Position numbers and translations under genes: made by a program. From Alkalibacterium pelagium (GTDB taxonomy: Bacteria > Bacillota > Bacilli > Lactobacillales > Carnobacteriaceae_A): DNA of 64,000 bases. Shown here in pieces: positions 1 through 7,424 of the stretch. The stretch is from assembly GCF_900109325.1 (NCBI RefSeq), contig NZ_FNZU01000008.1, positions 1-64,000 on the forward strand, given 5' to 3'. The notes below the pieces were generated by a model. It was not told the origin of the DNA and made no database searches. It saw only the letters and a list, made by a program, of their open reading frames with translations. Position 1 is the first letter of the stretch. Each line of letters starts with the position of its first letter.

Positions 1-138
1 AAGGTTCTTAATCGTGTGGCCTACGGCTACAGGAACTTTGCCAACTACAAGAATAGAATTATCATTCACTTTTCTTTAAAATCAGAAGCATCTCAACGTA
101 AACATGCACAAAAAGAAGTGTATAGCATGGTGGCCTAG
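1..138 (+). CDS. ISL3-family transposase, C-terminal fragment (5' end outside window)
   Basis: The first 46 codons are open in frame 1 and end at the TAG at 136-138. The peptide contains KVLNRVAYGYRNF followed by an NYKNRI block, which I recognise as the conserved C-terminal end of ISL3-type DDE transposases. It is cut only by the window edge, so nothing here says whether the full gene is intact. The stop codon lies at the centre of the palindrome at 118-155. There is no other mobile-element gene in the window, so this looks like an insertion next to the flagellin gene. The family call rests on the short tail only. Confidence 0.75.
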   Translation, partial: KVLNRVAYGYRNFANYKNRIIIHFSLKSEASQRKHAQKEVYSMVA

Positions 139-155
139 GCCACCATGCTATACAC
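118..155. repeat. 38-bp perfect palindrome overlapping transposase stop
   Basis: Positions 118-135 are the exact reverse complement of 138-155, and the central two bases are TA, so the whole 38 bp is self-complementary. It includes the transposase stop codon. An A-rich stretch lies on its left (109-117), so on the minus strand the hairpin is followed by a T-rich stretch and could stop transcription entering the element. No terminal inverted repeat or target duplication could be assigned, because the other end of the element is outside the window. Confidence 0.9.
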
Positions 156-226
156 CCTATATAAACTCTCTGACATTTACTTATTATTCTTTACCAACGT
201 TATTTGACGTAGAACCAGAAAATTAC

Positions 227-257
227 GACTGAAGCCAATGGCTTTGGTCTTTTTTTT
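227..257 (+). terminator. Rho-independent terminator upstream of hag
   Basis: A 10-bp stem (227-236 with 240-249, two G-U pairs), a 3-base loop and eight T residues (250-257). No gene on its left reads into it except the transposase, so it probably belonged to a gene that preceded the insertion, or it now ends the element's transcript. Confidence 0.8.
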
Positions 258-288
258 CGAAAAAAGTAAAAAAGTTAAAGAAATGACT

Positions 289-314
289 TAACAAAGATAG
301 GGTCCTTCCGATAG
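289..314 (+). promoter_or_regulatory. Sigma-28 (SigD)-type promoter of hag
   Basis: TAAC at 289-292, a 14-base spacer, then TCCGATAG at 307-314. This matches the flagellar sigma-28 layout (TAAA, about 15 bases, GCCGATAT in B. subtilis). The same arrangement recurs before both chemoreceptor genes. The leader of about 45 nt carries a small hairpin (324-328 with 334-338) and a strong Shine-Dalgarno sequence at 354-359. Confidence 0.8.
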
Positions 315-367
315 TAAGTGTAGAAGGCGATGAGCCTTATAATCAAACACAAATGGAGGAAAACAAT

Positions 368-1381
368 ATGCGTATTAATACAAACACAGCAGCTATGAAT
401 ACATACTCTCGTTTGACACAAGCAAACGGATCTAGAGGGAATTCAATGGCTAAACTATCATCAGGGCTAAGAATCAATAGAGCAGGCGACGATGCAGCTG
501 GACTTTCAATCTCTGAAAAAATGAAAAACCAAATCTCAGGTTTGAACCAAGCTACACGTAACGCTCAAGATGGGATTTCACTTATTCAAACAGCTGAGGG
601 TGCTCTTAACGAAACACACTCAATTCTTAACCGTATGCGTGATCTTACTGTTCAAGCAAAAAATGATACTAACACTAACGAAGACCGTTTAGCTATTCAG
701 AAAGAAATGGATTCTTTAACAGAAGAAATTGATCGTATAGCAGGTCAAACTCAATTCAATACTAAAACATTATTGAATGGTGACTTTGCTGGTGATGGAA
801 ATGAACTTTCATTCCAAATTGGATCTAATGCAGGACAGTCTATTGAATTGAATATTGGTAATATGTCTGCTACAGGATTAAGTTTAAAAGTAGACAACGC
901 CACTTTAAAAGTTTCTAATGTAGTATCGGAAGATGGTCAAGATGCGATTGATGAAGCACAAGAGGACCTAGTAACTGCACAAGAGGCTTTAGCTGCTGCA
1001 ATTGATGCTGATGCAAATGGTGACCACTCTGCATTACAAGAAGCAGTAACGGCTGCTGAAGAAACTTTAGCAGCGGCACAGGAAGCTGCTACAGTTGCAC
1101 CTGACTTTGATACAGTATTGAACACTATTGACTCAGCAATCACATCTGTATCCACTGAGAGAGCTAACTTAGGTGCTACTCAGAATCGTCTAGAACACAC
1201 TATCAACAACCTGACTACAACTAAAGAAAACCTATCTGAAGCTAACTCACGTATCCGTGACGTTGATATGGCTGAAGAAATGATGGAATTCACTAAGAAC
1301 AACATCCTTTCTCAAGCTTCAACGGCTATGCTTGCACAAGCTAACCAAATGCCTCAAGGGGTACTACAATTACTGGGATAA
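368..1381 (+). CDS. hag: Flagellin (filament subunit)
   Basis: Major filament protein of 337 aa, exported unfolded through the flagellar secretion system and polymerised under the FliD cap. The start chosen is ATG 368, since the ATG at 353 lies inside the Shine-Dalgarno sequence GGAGG (354-358). The N-terminal D0/D1 region begins MRINTNTAAMNTYSRL and includes SGLRINRAGDDAAGLSISEKM. The C-terminal D1/D0 region ends NILSQASTAMLAQANQMPQG followed by VLQLLG. The central part (about residues 180-240) is short, acidic and rich in Ala, Glu and Gln, unlike a folded D2/D3 domain. It has its own sigma-28-type promoter and its own terminator (1418-1454). flaG, fliD, fliT and fliS follow on the same strand. 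Confidence 0.97.
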   Translation: MRINTNTAAMNTYSRLTQANGSRGNSMAKLSSGLRINRAGDDAAGLSISEKMKNQISGLNQATRNAQDGISLIQTAEGALNETHSILNRMRDLTVQAKNDTNTNEDRLAIQKEMDSLTEEIDRIAGQTQFNTKTLLNGDFAGDGNELSFQIGSNAGQSIELNIGNMSATGLSLKVDNATLKVSNVVSEDGQDAIDEAQEDLVTAQEALAAAIDADANGDHSALQEAVTAAEETLAAAQEAATVAPDFDTVLNTIDSAITSVSTERANLGATQNRLEHTINNLTTTKENLSEANSRIRDVDMAEEMMEFTKNNILSQASTAMLAQANQMPQGVLQLLG

Positions 1382-1390
1382 TTCCGATAA
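1365..1390 (+). promoter_or_regulatory. Possible second sigma-28-type promoter at the hag stop
   Basis: TCCGATAA at 1383-1390 is identical to the -10 boxes before both chemoreceptor genes. TACA sits 14 bases upstream (1365-1368), one base off TAAA/TAAC. It points toward flaG-fliD-fliT-fliS but lies before the hag terminator, so transcripts from it would have to read through the hairpin. It may be coincidence. Confidence 0.35.
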
Positions 1391-1417
1391 TTGGATAACG
1401 AGTATTAAATTTTTGTC

Positions 1418-1454
1418 AGAACCGAAGCGGTGGGTTGCTGCTTCGGTTCTATTT
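1418..1454 (+). terminator. hag terminator
   Basis: An 11-bp perfect stem (1418-1428 with 1440-1450), an 11-base loop and a following ATTTT. Read-through past this hairpin may supply flaG-fliD-fliT-fliS, which have no clear sigma-A promoter in 1455-1504. Confidence 0.85.
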
Positions 1455-1504
1455 TACATAGTGAGTAGCACAAAACTATTACTTTATCAGAGGAGCTGGA
1501 TTAA

Positions 1505-1888
1505 ATGAGTCAGCGTATTGAATCTATTGATGCAATTAAAACGATCGACCGGGTTTTACAATCAAATAAAAGTGCGGTATCCTATTCTGGTGACCGTTAT
1601 GTGGAGCCTATTAAGCCAGTTGAAGGGATAGACACTTCTTTTAACCGCGTCCAGTACGAACCCGCAAAAGAACAGGTCCAGAAGTGGGTTGACGAAGCAC
1701 AAAGTGTCTTGCAGCGTGTTAACGCACAGCTGTCATTTAAGATACACGAAGGCACCGGACGTACACTCGTTCAAATCGTTGAAAAAGGCACTGATGAAGT
1801 AATTAGAGAAATACCACCTGAAAAAATGCTTGATGTCATTGCAGGTATATGGCAGTGGGCAGGCGTTGCAGTAGATAGAACGGAGTGA
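1505..1888 (+). CDS. flaG: FlaG-family flagellar protein
   Basis: A 127-aa protein of the FlaG/YvyC family, found between the flagellin and filament-cap genes in many Firmicutes and linked to filament length. The N-terminal half (to about residue 60) is low-complexity and probably disordered. The conserved domain follows (about residues 65-125), with VNAQLSFKIHEGTGRTLVQI and IREIPPEKMLDV. A Shine-Dalgarno GAGGAG lies about 10 bases before the ATG. The gene ends five bases before fliD, so the two are probably co-translated. The family call is secure; the exact role is not shown by the sequence. Confidence 0.88.
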   Translation: MSQRIESIDAIKTIDRVLQSNKSAVSYSGDRYVEPIKPVEGIDTSFNRVQYEPAKEQVQKWVDEAQSVLQRVNAQLSFKIHEGTGRTLVQIVEKGTDEVIREIPPEKMLDVIAGIWQWAGVAVDRTE

Positions 1889-1893
1889 ACTAA

Positions 1894-3303
1894 ATGAACG
1901 TTATGGGGTTATATTCTGGAATCGACATGAGCATGGTTGATAAGCTTATGGAGGCCGAAGCAGCAAAAGGGGTCCGCTTTACGCAGCAGAAAGAGAACTA
2001 TACAAAATCTCAAAACGCCTGGAGAGATATGAATACTCGTCTAGACACTTTACATAAGCGTTTAGAAGACTTGCAGAAACCTGACGTATTTAATTCTAAA
2101 TCTGTACGATTAACTGGATCTGATAAATTTACTGTCACTGCAAATAGCTCTGCATCAATAGGCAACTATAGAGTCCAGGTATCAAGATTAGCTACTCAGA
2201 CACGATTAGTGGGTAATGAAGTTTCCTTAGGGCCTGAAGGCACTATTCGAACACCATTGGGACTGGATGAGGGAACTCTGATATTAAATGTTGGTCAGGA
2301 TAAATCCTTCGAAATCGAGCTTGACGAAACAGACAGCCTACGTTCTATAAGTGATAAAATCAATAGAACCACTGAAAAATCAGGGATACGCTCAAATATA
2401 GTGGATAATCGTTTGATTCTGACTCATGAAAAACATGGAGATAGAGAGCTTAGCGTAACTGGTGAACATGCGGAGTTCTTAGGATTGGCTGGTATGGAAG
2501 CTGAAAAAGGAAAAGATGCCGTTTTCTCTATTGATGGACTTGAAGTAACTCGTTCGTCCAATACCATAAATGATGTAATAGAAGGCTTAACATTTAGCTT
2601 GACCTCAGTTCATGGGGATAACGAATCTACTACGTTGTCTGTTACGGAAAATCTTAATAGAGCAGCAGATGCGGTGCAGAAACTCGTTGAGCAATACAAT
2701 TCTACACAAAGTTTTATTAGAACACAATTGAGTGTAGGAGATCCGTCGGCTGAGAATAATCAGGCAGGGACATTGACAGGTGATGGTACCTTGATGCGCC
2801 TCCAATCGAGCTTGAGATCTATGATGACCAGTCAGGAAGCTCATGGCACGTCTATCAGAGGACTCCAGGACTTAGGCGTGACGATCGACCGTAATGGAAC
2901 CGCAAGTTTCGATCGCAGTAAGCTAGATAAACAGATTAGAGAAAATCCGAATGAGGTATCCAAGTTTTTCTCTTCGACCAATACATTAACTGAAACAACC
3001 GAAGATGAAGAAGGAAATCCGGTTACTAACACTCGGACTGAACGAACTGGTTTTACTAGCAGTATGCGCTCATTCGTCAATCAGTACATCTCAAGTACAG
3101 ACGGAATCATCAAGTCAAGGCGGGATACATATGACCGCATGATACGCGATGTCAATGACCGAATTACACGATTCGAAGAACGACTTGAGATGCGTAAAGA
3201 CCGTTATATCAAACAATTTACAGCTCTTGATACGGCAATGATGCGAGCAGAGTCTCAGATGGACTTTATGTTCAGTCAATTAAATATGAATCAAGGGAAA
3301 TAA
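1894..3303 (+). CDS. fliD: Flagellar hook-associated protein 2 (filament cap)
   Basis: A 469-aa filament-cap protein, close to the B. subtilis length of 498 aa. It sits at the filament tip and folds incoming flagellin. The N-terminal motif YSGIDMSMVDKLMEAE is typical (FliD proteins begin with a GLxSGxD motif). The C-terminal half is helical and ends in a coiled-coil-rich segment (about residues 380-460: RRDTYDRMIRDVNDRITRFE), as expected for the interacting D0/D1 arms. The start has a purine-rich site in the end of flaG. FliT and FliS chaperone-type genes lie directly downstream. Confidence 0.96.
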   Translation: MNVMGLYSGIDMSMVDKLMEAEAAKGVRFTQQKENYTKSQNAWRDMNTRLDTLHKRLEDLQKPDVFNSKSVRLTGSDKFTVTANSSASIGNYRVQVSRLATQTRLVGNEVSLGPEGTIRTPLGLDEGTLILNVGQDKSFEIELDETDSLRSISDKINRTTEKSGIRSNIVDNRLILTHEKHGDRELSVTGEHAEFLGLAGMEAEKGKDAVFSIDGLEVTRSSNTINDVIEGLTFSLTSVHGDNESTTLSVTENLNRAADAVQKLVEQYNSTQSFIRTQLSVGDPSAENNQAGTLTGDGTLMRLQSSLRSMMTSQEAHGTSIRGLQDLGVTIDRNGTASFDRSKLDKQIRENPNEVSKFFSSTNTLTETTEDEEGNPVTNTRTERTGFTSSMRSFVNQYISSTDGIIKSRRDTYDRMIRDVNDRITRFEERLEMRKDRYIKQFTALDTAMMRAESQMDFMFSQLNMNQGK

Positions 3304-3316
3304 GGAGGAACAGCTG

Positions 3317-3682
3317 ATGACACCAAGTACAAATACGATATATATACTAAAAAAAGAGCATCTTCAAGAGATGCTGGATCGTCTGGTCAACTGGGATCAG
3401 TCAGCTGATTCCGCTCAGGAGGTTCTGGATCAAAATCAAGCTACCATAGAAGAAATCATCGAACTGGACAAGGAATTGTCACCGGATGAATTGTCCAATT
3501 TTACAGAAAATAACAGACAGCTTATCGAGCAGGTCATTTCAGTTCAGGAGCAACTGATCACAATTATCAAAAAAGAGTCTCACGAGCTTTCAAAACAAAT
3601 GAAGCAAGTCAATAAACGGGATAAAGTAGTCAGTCATTATATGGAAAAAGAAGAGTCACTCTTCGTTGACCGGGAAGTGTAA
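3317..3682 (+). CDS. fliT: FliT-like flagellar export chaperone
   Basis: A 121-aa, almost fully helical, acidic protein between fliD and fliS. In Bacillus this neighbourhood carries fliT, the chaperone for FliD. The sequence has amphipathic helices (about residues 10-30, 45-95) and no enzymatic motif. A strong Shine-Dalgarno AAGGAGG begins at 3303, directly after the fliD stop. The call rests on size, helical character and position more than on any diagnostic motif. The order here is fliD-fliT-fliS, whereas B. subtilis has fliD-fliS-fliT. Confidence 0.65.
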   Translation: MTPSTNTIYILKKEHLQEMLDRLVNWDQSADSAQEVLDQNQATIEEIIELDKELSPDELSNFTENNRQLIEQVISVQEQLITIIKKESHELSKQMKQVNKRDKVVSHYMEKEESLFVDREV

Positions 3683-3696
3683 GAAAGGAAAAAGCT

Positions 3697-4062
3697 ATGA
3701 GTTATACATCTGCTTCAAAAGTATACAAGAAAAATCAGATTGAAACAGCTTCACCTAAGCAGTTGGTAGTCCTTCTCTATGAAGGAGCCATCAAATTTAT
3801 TCGACTGGCAGAATTGTCTGTCGAAAAAGAAGACTTCAACAAAGTGAATACGAATCTGATCAAAGCACAGGATATTGTAACTGAACTGATGGTGTCACTC
3901 AACCATCAAGACGGTCAAAATGCGATTGCCAGTGAGCTGCAGTCGCTGTACTCATTCATTCTCAATCAGTTGATACAAGCCAATCTACATAAAGACCAGA
4001 AGAAGATGTTAGAGACACGTCATTTGATGTCTGAACTTCTGGAGGCATGGGCCAGCATTTGA
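3697..4062 (+). CDS. fliS: Flagellin export chaperone FliS
   Basis: A 121-aa four-helix protein (B. subtilis FliS is 133 aa) that binds the C-terminus of flagellin in the cytoplasm and prevents premature polymerisation. Diagnostic segments are YKKNQIETASPKQLVVLLYE near the N-terminus, GAIKFIRLA, and a C-terminal LLEAWASI. The stop codon lies in the loop region of the terminator at 4050-4075, so this gene ends the late flagellar transcript. Confidence 0.95.
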   Translation: MSYTSASKVYKKNQIETASPKQLVVLLYEGAIKFIRLAELSVEKEDFNKVNTNLIKAQDIVTELMVSLNHQDGQNAIASELQSLYSFILNQLIQANLHKDQKKMLETRHLMSELLEAWASI

Positions 4063-4075
4063 TGCTGGTCTTTTT
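4050..4075 (+). terminator. Terminator after fliS
   Basis: A 9-bp stem (4050-4058 with 4062-4070, one G-U pair), a 3-base loop and TTTTT. The left arm is inside the fliS coding sequence. Confidence 0.85.
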
Positions 4076-4583
4076 GTATGTTTATAACCGGTTCTCATAG
4101 CGTCTACAGAATTACGTACGTAACGTTATTGAAATAATACTAAGAATTGACGATTCACCAATTTTTTCATCAATTTTAAAATAGATGGGTAATATTATTT
4201 AGTAGAGAGTTACCTTGAAATGCTGTCCATTGAGAAATTGAGCACGTTCACATAAATGTCATAATATGCAAAAAGTAATAATTTATCATTTGTCACAATT
4301 TAGGTATGACATAATTAACTATTCGAGGTGCTAACCTATTTCACATGGGATAGTGTTTTTGCTGATTTGATAACCTTTTTGAGTATCAAACTATATTTAA
4401 TCGATGATTGAAAAAAGTTACAATTTTAATAAAATGGAAATGATATGTCACAAATCACCATTCTAAAGCGGTTTTATGTAAAAAAATACTATTGCGGCTG
4501 TTGATTTTGTTCGATAGAATTATCCATGTTGCTAAAAGAGTTAGTATATTTATACAGAGTTGTTATTTTATCGAGGTGAAATT
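4076..4583. promoter_or_regulatory. 508-bp AT-rich regulatory region before the main flagellar operon
   Basis: No credible gene. It holds several candidate binding sites: TGTCACAA occurs twice (4291-4298, 4446-4453), TGTCATAAT begins at 4257, and an inverted pair TGTCA/TGACA is at 4291-4295 and 4307-4311. A perfect 7-bp inverted repeat (TTTGATA 4366-4372, TATCAAA 4384-4390) lies mid-way. A sigma-A-type promoter is at the right end (4529-4556). The length and density of motifs suggest regulated entry into the long operon; the regulator is unknown. Confidence 0.55.
4529..4556 (+). promoter_or_regulatory. Candidate sigma-A promoter of the flgB operon
   Basis: TTGCTA (4529-4534), a 16-base spacer and TATACA (4551-4556), starting transcription about 20 bases before the flgB start codon. 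There is no sigma-28-like CCGATA box here, as expected for an early flagellar operon that encodes its own sigma factor. Confidence 0.6.
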
Positions 4584-4964
4584 ATGTTTACTGGAGCGAA
4601 TGTCAATCTAATCAAGAATGCTTTGAATGCCTCATCAATGAGACAGGAAATGATTTCTTCTAATATTTCAAACGTCAATACGCCGGGATATAAAGCAAAA
4701 CGTGTTGAATTTGAAGATGTACTTAAGCGAACGATGGATGGATCATCTATGAGAAGTACCCACGACAGACATTTCGGAGTATCAGACTTGTCGGCAGTCA
4801 GTCCTCAAATTAAAGAACAGACTGGAAATCGTGTAAGAGAAGATGGAAATAACGTCGCAATCGATACAGAGATGGCTGAGCTGTCTGCCAATGCCATTTA
4901 TTATCAGGCACTGACGACTCAGTTGAGTAATCACTATGGAACGATTCGTTCTGTATTACGTTAA
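4584..4964 (+). CDS. flgB: Flagellar basal-body rod protein FlgB
   Basis: A 126-aa proximal rod subunit (129 aa in B. subtilis), secreted and assembled on the MS ring through FliE. ATG 4584 is chosen because GAGGTG lies at 4573-4578; an in-frame TTG at 4560 would put that site inside the gene. The N-terminal rod motif SSNISNVNTPGYKAKRVEFE is diagnostic, and the C-terminal helix ends the protein as in other rod proteins. It is the first gene of the main operon, with flgC 18 bases downstream. Confidence 0.95.
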   Translation: MFTGANVNLIKNALNASSMRQEMISSNISNVNTPGYKAKRVEFEDVLKRTMDGSSMRSTHDRHFGVSDLSAVSPQIKEQTGNRVREDGNNVAIDTEMAELSANAIYYQALTTQLSNHYGTIRSVLR

Positions 4965-4982
4965 AGATAAGGAGTAGAACTA

Positions 4983-5423
4983 ATGTCTATATTTAATTCA
5001 ATGCAGATCAATGCCAGCGGACTGACTCTAGAACGCTTCAAGCTTGATACAATCTCAACCAACATTGCTAATGTGAATACGACACGTACTGAAGATGGCG
5101 AAGGACCATATATTAAACAGACTGTAGAATTTGAAGAGAATCTTAAACGGATGACGTCCGGCTTTACAGGCGATACGGCTACTCGAAGCGCAGGAGTGCG
5201 TATTACCGGAGTCGAGGCTGATGAGGAAAATGTCCGAATCGTGTTTGAACCGAATCATCCGGACGCTGATGAAGAAGGCTACGTCGTTTACCCGAACGTC
5301 GATATGGCCGATGAAATGGTCAATATGATGACCGCCATCCGTTCTTATGATGCCAACGTTACAGCCGTAAACAGCAGTAAGGATATGCTGAAGCGTGCAC
5401 TTGAAATCGGCAGACAAGGCTAA
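4983..5423 (+). CDS. flgC: Flagellar basal-body rod protein FlgC
   Basis: A 146-aa rod protein (150 aa in B. subtilis). It shows the rod N-terminal signature DTISTNIANVNTTRTEDG and the FlgC C-terminal region with YPNVDMADEMVNMM and RSYDANVTAVNSSK. An AGGAG site lies 7-11 bases before the ATG. The order flgB-flgC-fliE-fliF is the usual Firmicutes order for rod and MS-ring assembly. Confidence 0.96.
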   Translation: MSIFNSMQINASGLTLERFKLDTISTNIANVNTTRTEDGEGPYIKQTVEFEENLKRMTSGFTGDTATRSAGVRITGVEADEENVRIVFEPNHPDADEEGYVVYPNVDMADEMVNMMTAIRSYDANVTAVNSSKDMLKRALEIGRQG

Positions 5424-5454
5424 CAAATAAATATATTTATAAGGAGTATGACAT

Positions 5455-5769
5455 GTGATCAATTCAATGAATCAGCTATACACACAAGCACTAAATCAAG
5501 TCAATTTGGCAAGACCTAGTAATCCTGTACATACAGAAGAAACAAACCCAGCAGCGTTTACTAACCTTTTAAAAGATTCCCTGATGACCCTGGAAGGGAA
5601 GCAAGCTGAATCTGCCCAAGCCGTTCAGTCCCTGATCGATGGTACTGCAGACGATCTACATACAGTGATGATTAAAACTACAGAAGCACAACTCTCTCTA
5701 GAAGTCGCAGTTCAGATGCGCAACAGATGTTTAGAAGCATATAACGAAATAAAAAATATGCAGTTCTAG
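5455..5769 (+). CDS. fliE: Flagellar hook-basal body protein FliE
   Basis: A 104-aa adaptor between the MS ring and the rod (106 aa in B. subtilis). The start is GTG 5455 with AAGGAG at 5441-5446. The overlapping ATG at 5453 runs straight into a stop. Family features are the central LLKDSLMTLEGKQ region and the C-terminal segment DDLHTVMIKTTEAQLSLEVA with RNRCLEAYNEI. All of it is alpha-helical in appearance. Confidence 0.93.
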   Translation: MINSMNQLYTQALNQVNLARPSNPVHTEETNPAAFTNLLKDSLMTLEGKQAESAQAVQSLIDGTADDLHTVMIKTTEAQLSLEVAVQMRNRCLEAYNEIKNMQF

Positions 5770-5804
5770 TTAATTAAACGTTTAATTTAGAGGGAGAGTC
5801 ATAA

Positions 5805-7409
5805 ATGAATAAAGTAAAAGACATCGGCACATCGATAAAGGATGGGTGGCAGCAGCTTGAAGAAAAAAAGCGTAAGCGCCTCGTCATTCTTGTATCGGTT
5901 GCTCTGATTTTACTGGGCACGATCGGCTACTTCACTCAAAGAAGTCAGTACACCGTTCTATTTTCCAACTTGGAAGAGGCAGATGCGGGTGCAATCGTAG
6001 AAGATCTGAATGCTCAGAATATGGACTACCGTCTTGAGGATAACGGAACAACGATCCTGATTGACGAGAAGCAAGTAGATAACTACAGAATTAACTTGGC
6101 AGTGAACGGGATGATGCCCGAACGGTCGACCGGATTTGAAATATTTGATAATACGAATATGATGACCACGGATGATGACCGTCAGATCATGTATCAGCGA
6201 GCACTGACTGGAGAACTTGAACGCTCTATTTCTTCGCTGCAGCAAATCGATTCTGCGAAAGTGATGCTGTCTTTACCAGAAGACAGCATTTTCCAGAATC
6301 CGGCTTATCGAAGTGAAGCATCTGCTTCAATAGTCGTTCAGACAAGGGGAACCGTTTCCCAGCAGAACATTCAAGGGATTGCCTCTTTAGTAACGGGAGC
6401 TGTTGACCGACTGCCTATGGAAAATGTTCAGATCGTCGATACAAACGGCAATTTGTTAAGCGGATTCCTTCAATCAGGTGGAGAAGGCATGGCGTCAGCC
6501 GACTTTTCTTCCAATCAGCAGGGAATCAAGCGGTCGTATGAAAAAGATCTGGAAGAACGGATCTTATCTCTTCTGGCACCTGTCTATGGGTATAACAACC
6601 TGAGAGTTATCGTCAATGCGTCGATGAACTTTGATGTCATTGAAGGTGAGAGCATTGAATTCACTGCTCCGATGACGGGCGAAGATGATGAAAACAGAGA
6701 AGGCCTTATAAGAAGTCAGACAGAGAGTTTTGACGGGGCGAGAGATATGCTGGCCGGACTAATAGCCGGTGGAGAAATGCCGGTTGCCGAAGATGGAGAT
6801 GAAGATTTGTCATCTTCTCTTGACCGGACAATCAACTATGAACTGGATCAGGTGACTGAACGCTATGTCCGTGCACCAGGTGTAGTCGAAGGTATCAATG
6901 CATCAGTGGTTGTCAATCAGAATGCTGGAGTTGTACCTGCAGAACCGCAGATCAGCAGGATCGTTAGTCGTGCACTTGGGCTGGATAATCAGGCAGAGAT
7001 TCCTCTTCCTGGAGATGTCACTGTTGAGATATTACCATTTGCTGAAGGTGAGGACCTGGCAATTGGTGGGGGAGACGGCATTATGGATGAACTAGTGAAC
7101 TTCCTGACATCAAGCTGGCTGTTCATGTCACTCGGTTTAGTACTAGTCATTGTGGCTATTGCAGTTCTGACACTGTTGAAACGTGGAAAAGAAGCTCAGC
7201 AGGCTGAAGAGATGGCAGTTCAGGAAGCTATCCAGCCGGAGCCAGTACTTGTACCGGAAGTGGATCCGATCGAACAGATCGACAAAGAAAACGAAGTGCT
7301 TCAGCATAAGAACAAAGTTATGTCTGAAAAAGAAGACCGCGTTCGCACTCAGGCAAAAGAAAACCCTGAGCTTGCTGCTGAATTAATGAAAGTTTGGTTG
7401 AAAGACTAG
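5805..7409 (+). CDS. fliF: Flagellar MS-ring protein FliF
   Basis: A 534-aa membrane ring protein (536 aa in B. subtilis) that houses the export gate and carries the FliG rotor ring. The first membrane span is at about residues 25-43 and the second at about 433-455, enclosing the extracytoplasmic ring-building domains. Motifs include YTVLFSNLEEADAGAIV and a conserved NGMMPERSTGFEIFD-type loop. The cytoplasmic tail after residue 460 is acidic and highly charged, ending LAAELMKVWLKD, where FliG is expected to bind. A Shine-Dalgarno AGGGAG precedes the ATG. Confidence 0.97.
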   Translation: MNKVKDIGTSIKDGWQQLEEKKRKRLVILVSVALILLGTIGYFTQRSQYTVLFSNLEEADAGAIVEDLNAQNMDYRLEDNGTTILIDEKQVDNYRINLAVNGMMPERSTGFEIFDNTNMMTTDDDRQIMYQRALTGELERSISSLQQIDSAKVMLSLPEDSIFQNPAYRSEASASIVVQTRGTVSQQNIQGIASLVTGAVDRLPMENVQIVDTNGNLLSGFLQSGGEGMASADFSSNQQGIKRSYEKDLEERILSLLAPVYGYNNLRVIVNASMNFDVIEGESIEFTAPMTGEDDENREGLIRSQTESFDGARDMLAGLIAGGEMPVAEDGDEDLSSSLDRTINYELDQVTERYVRAPGVVEGINASVVVNQNAGVVPAEPQISRIVSRALGLDNQAEIPLPGDVTVEILPFAEGEDLAIGGGDGIMDELVNFLTSSWLFMSLGLVLVIVAIAVLTLLKRGKEAQQAEEMAVQEAIQPEPVLVPEVDPIEQIDKENEVLQHKNKVMSEKEDRVRTQAKENPELAAELMKVWLKD

Positions 7410-7424
7410 AAAGGGTGTCCGGAA

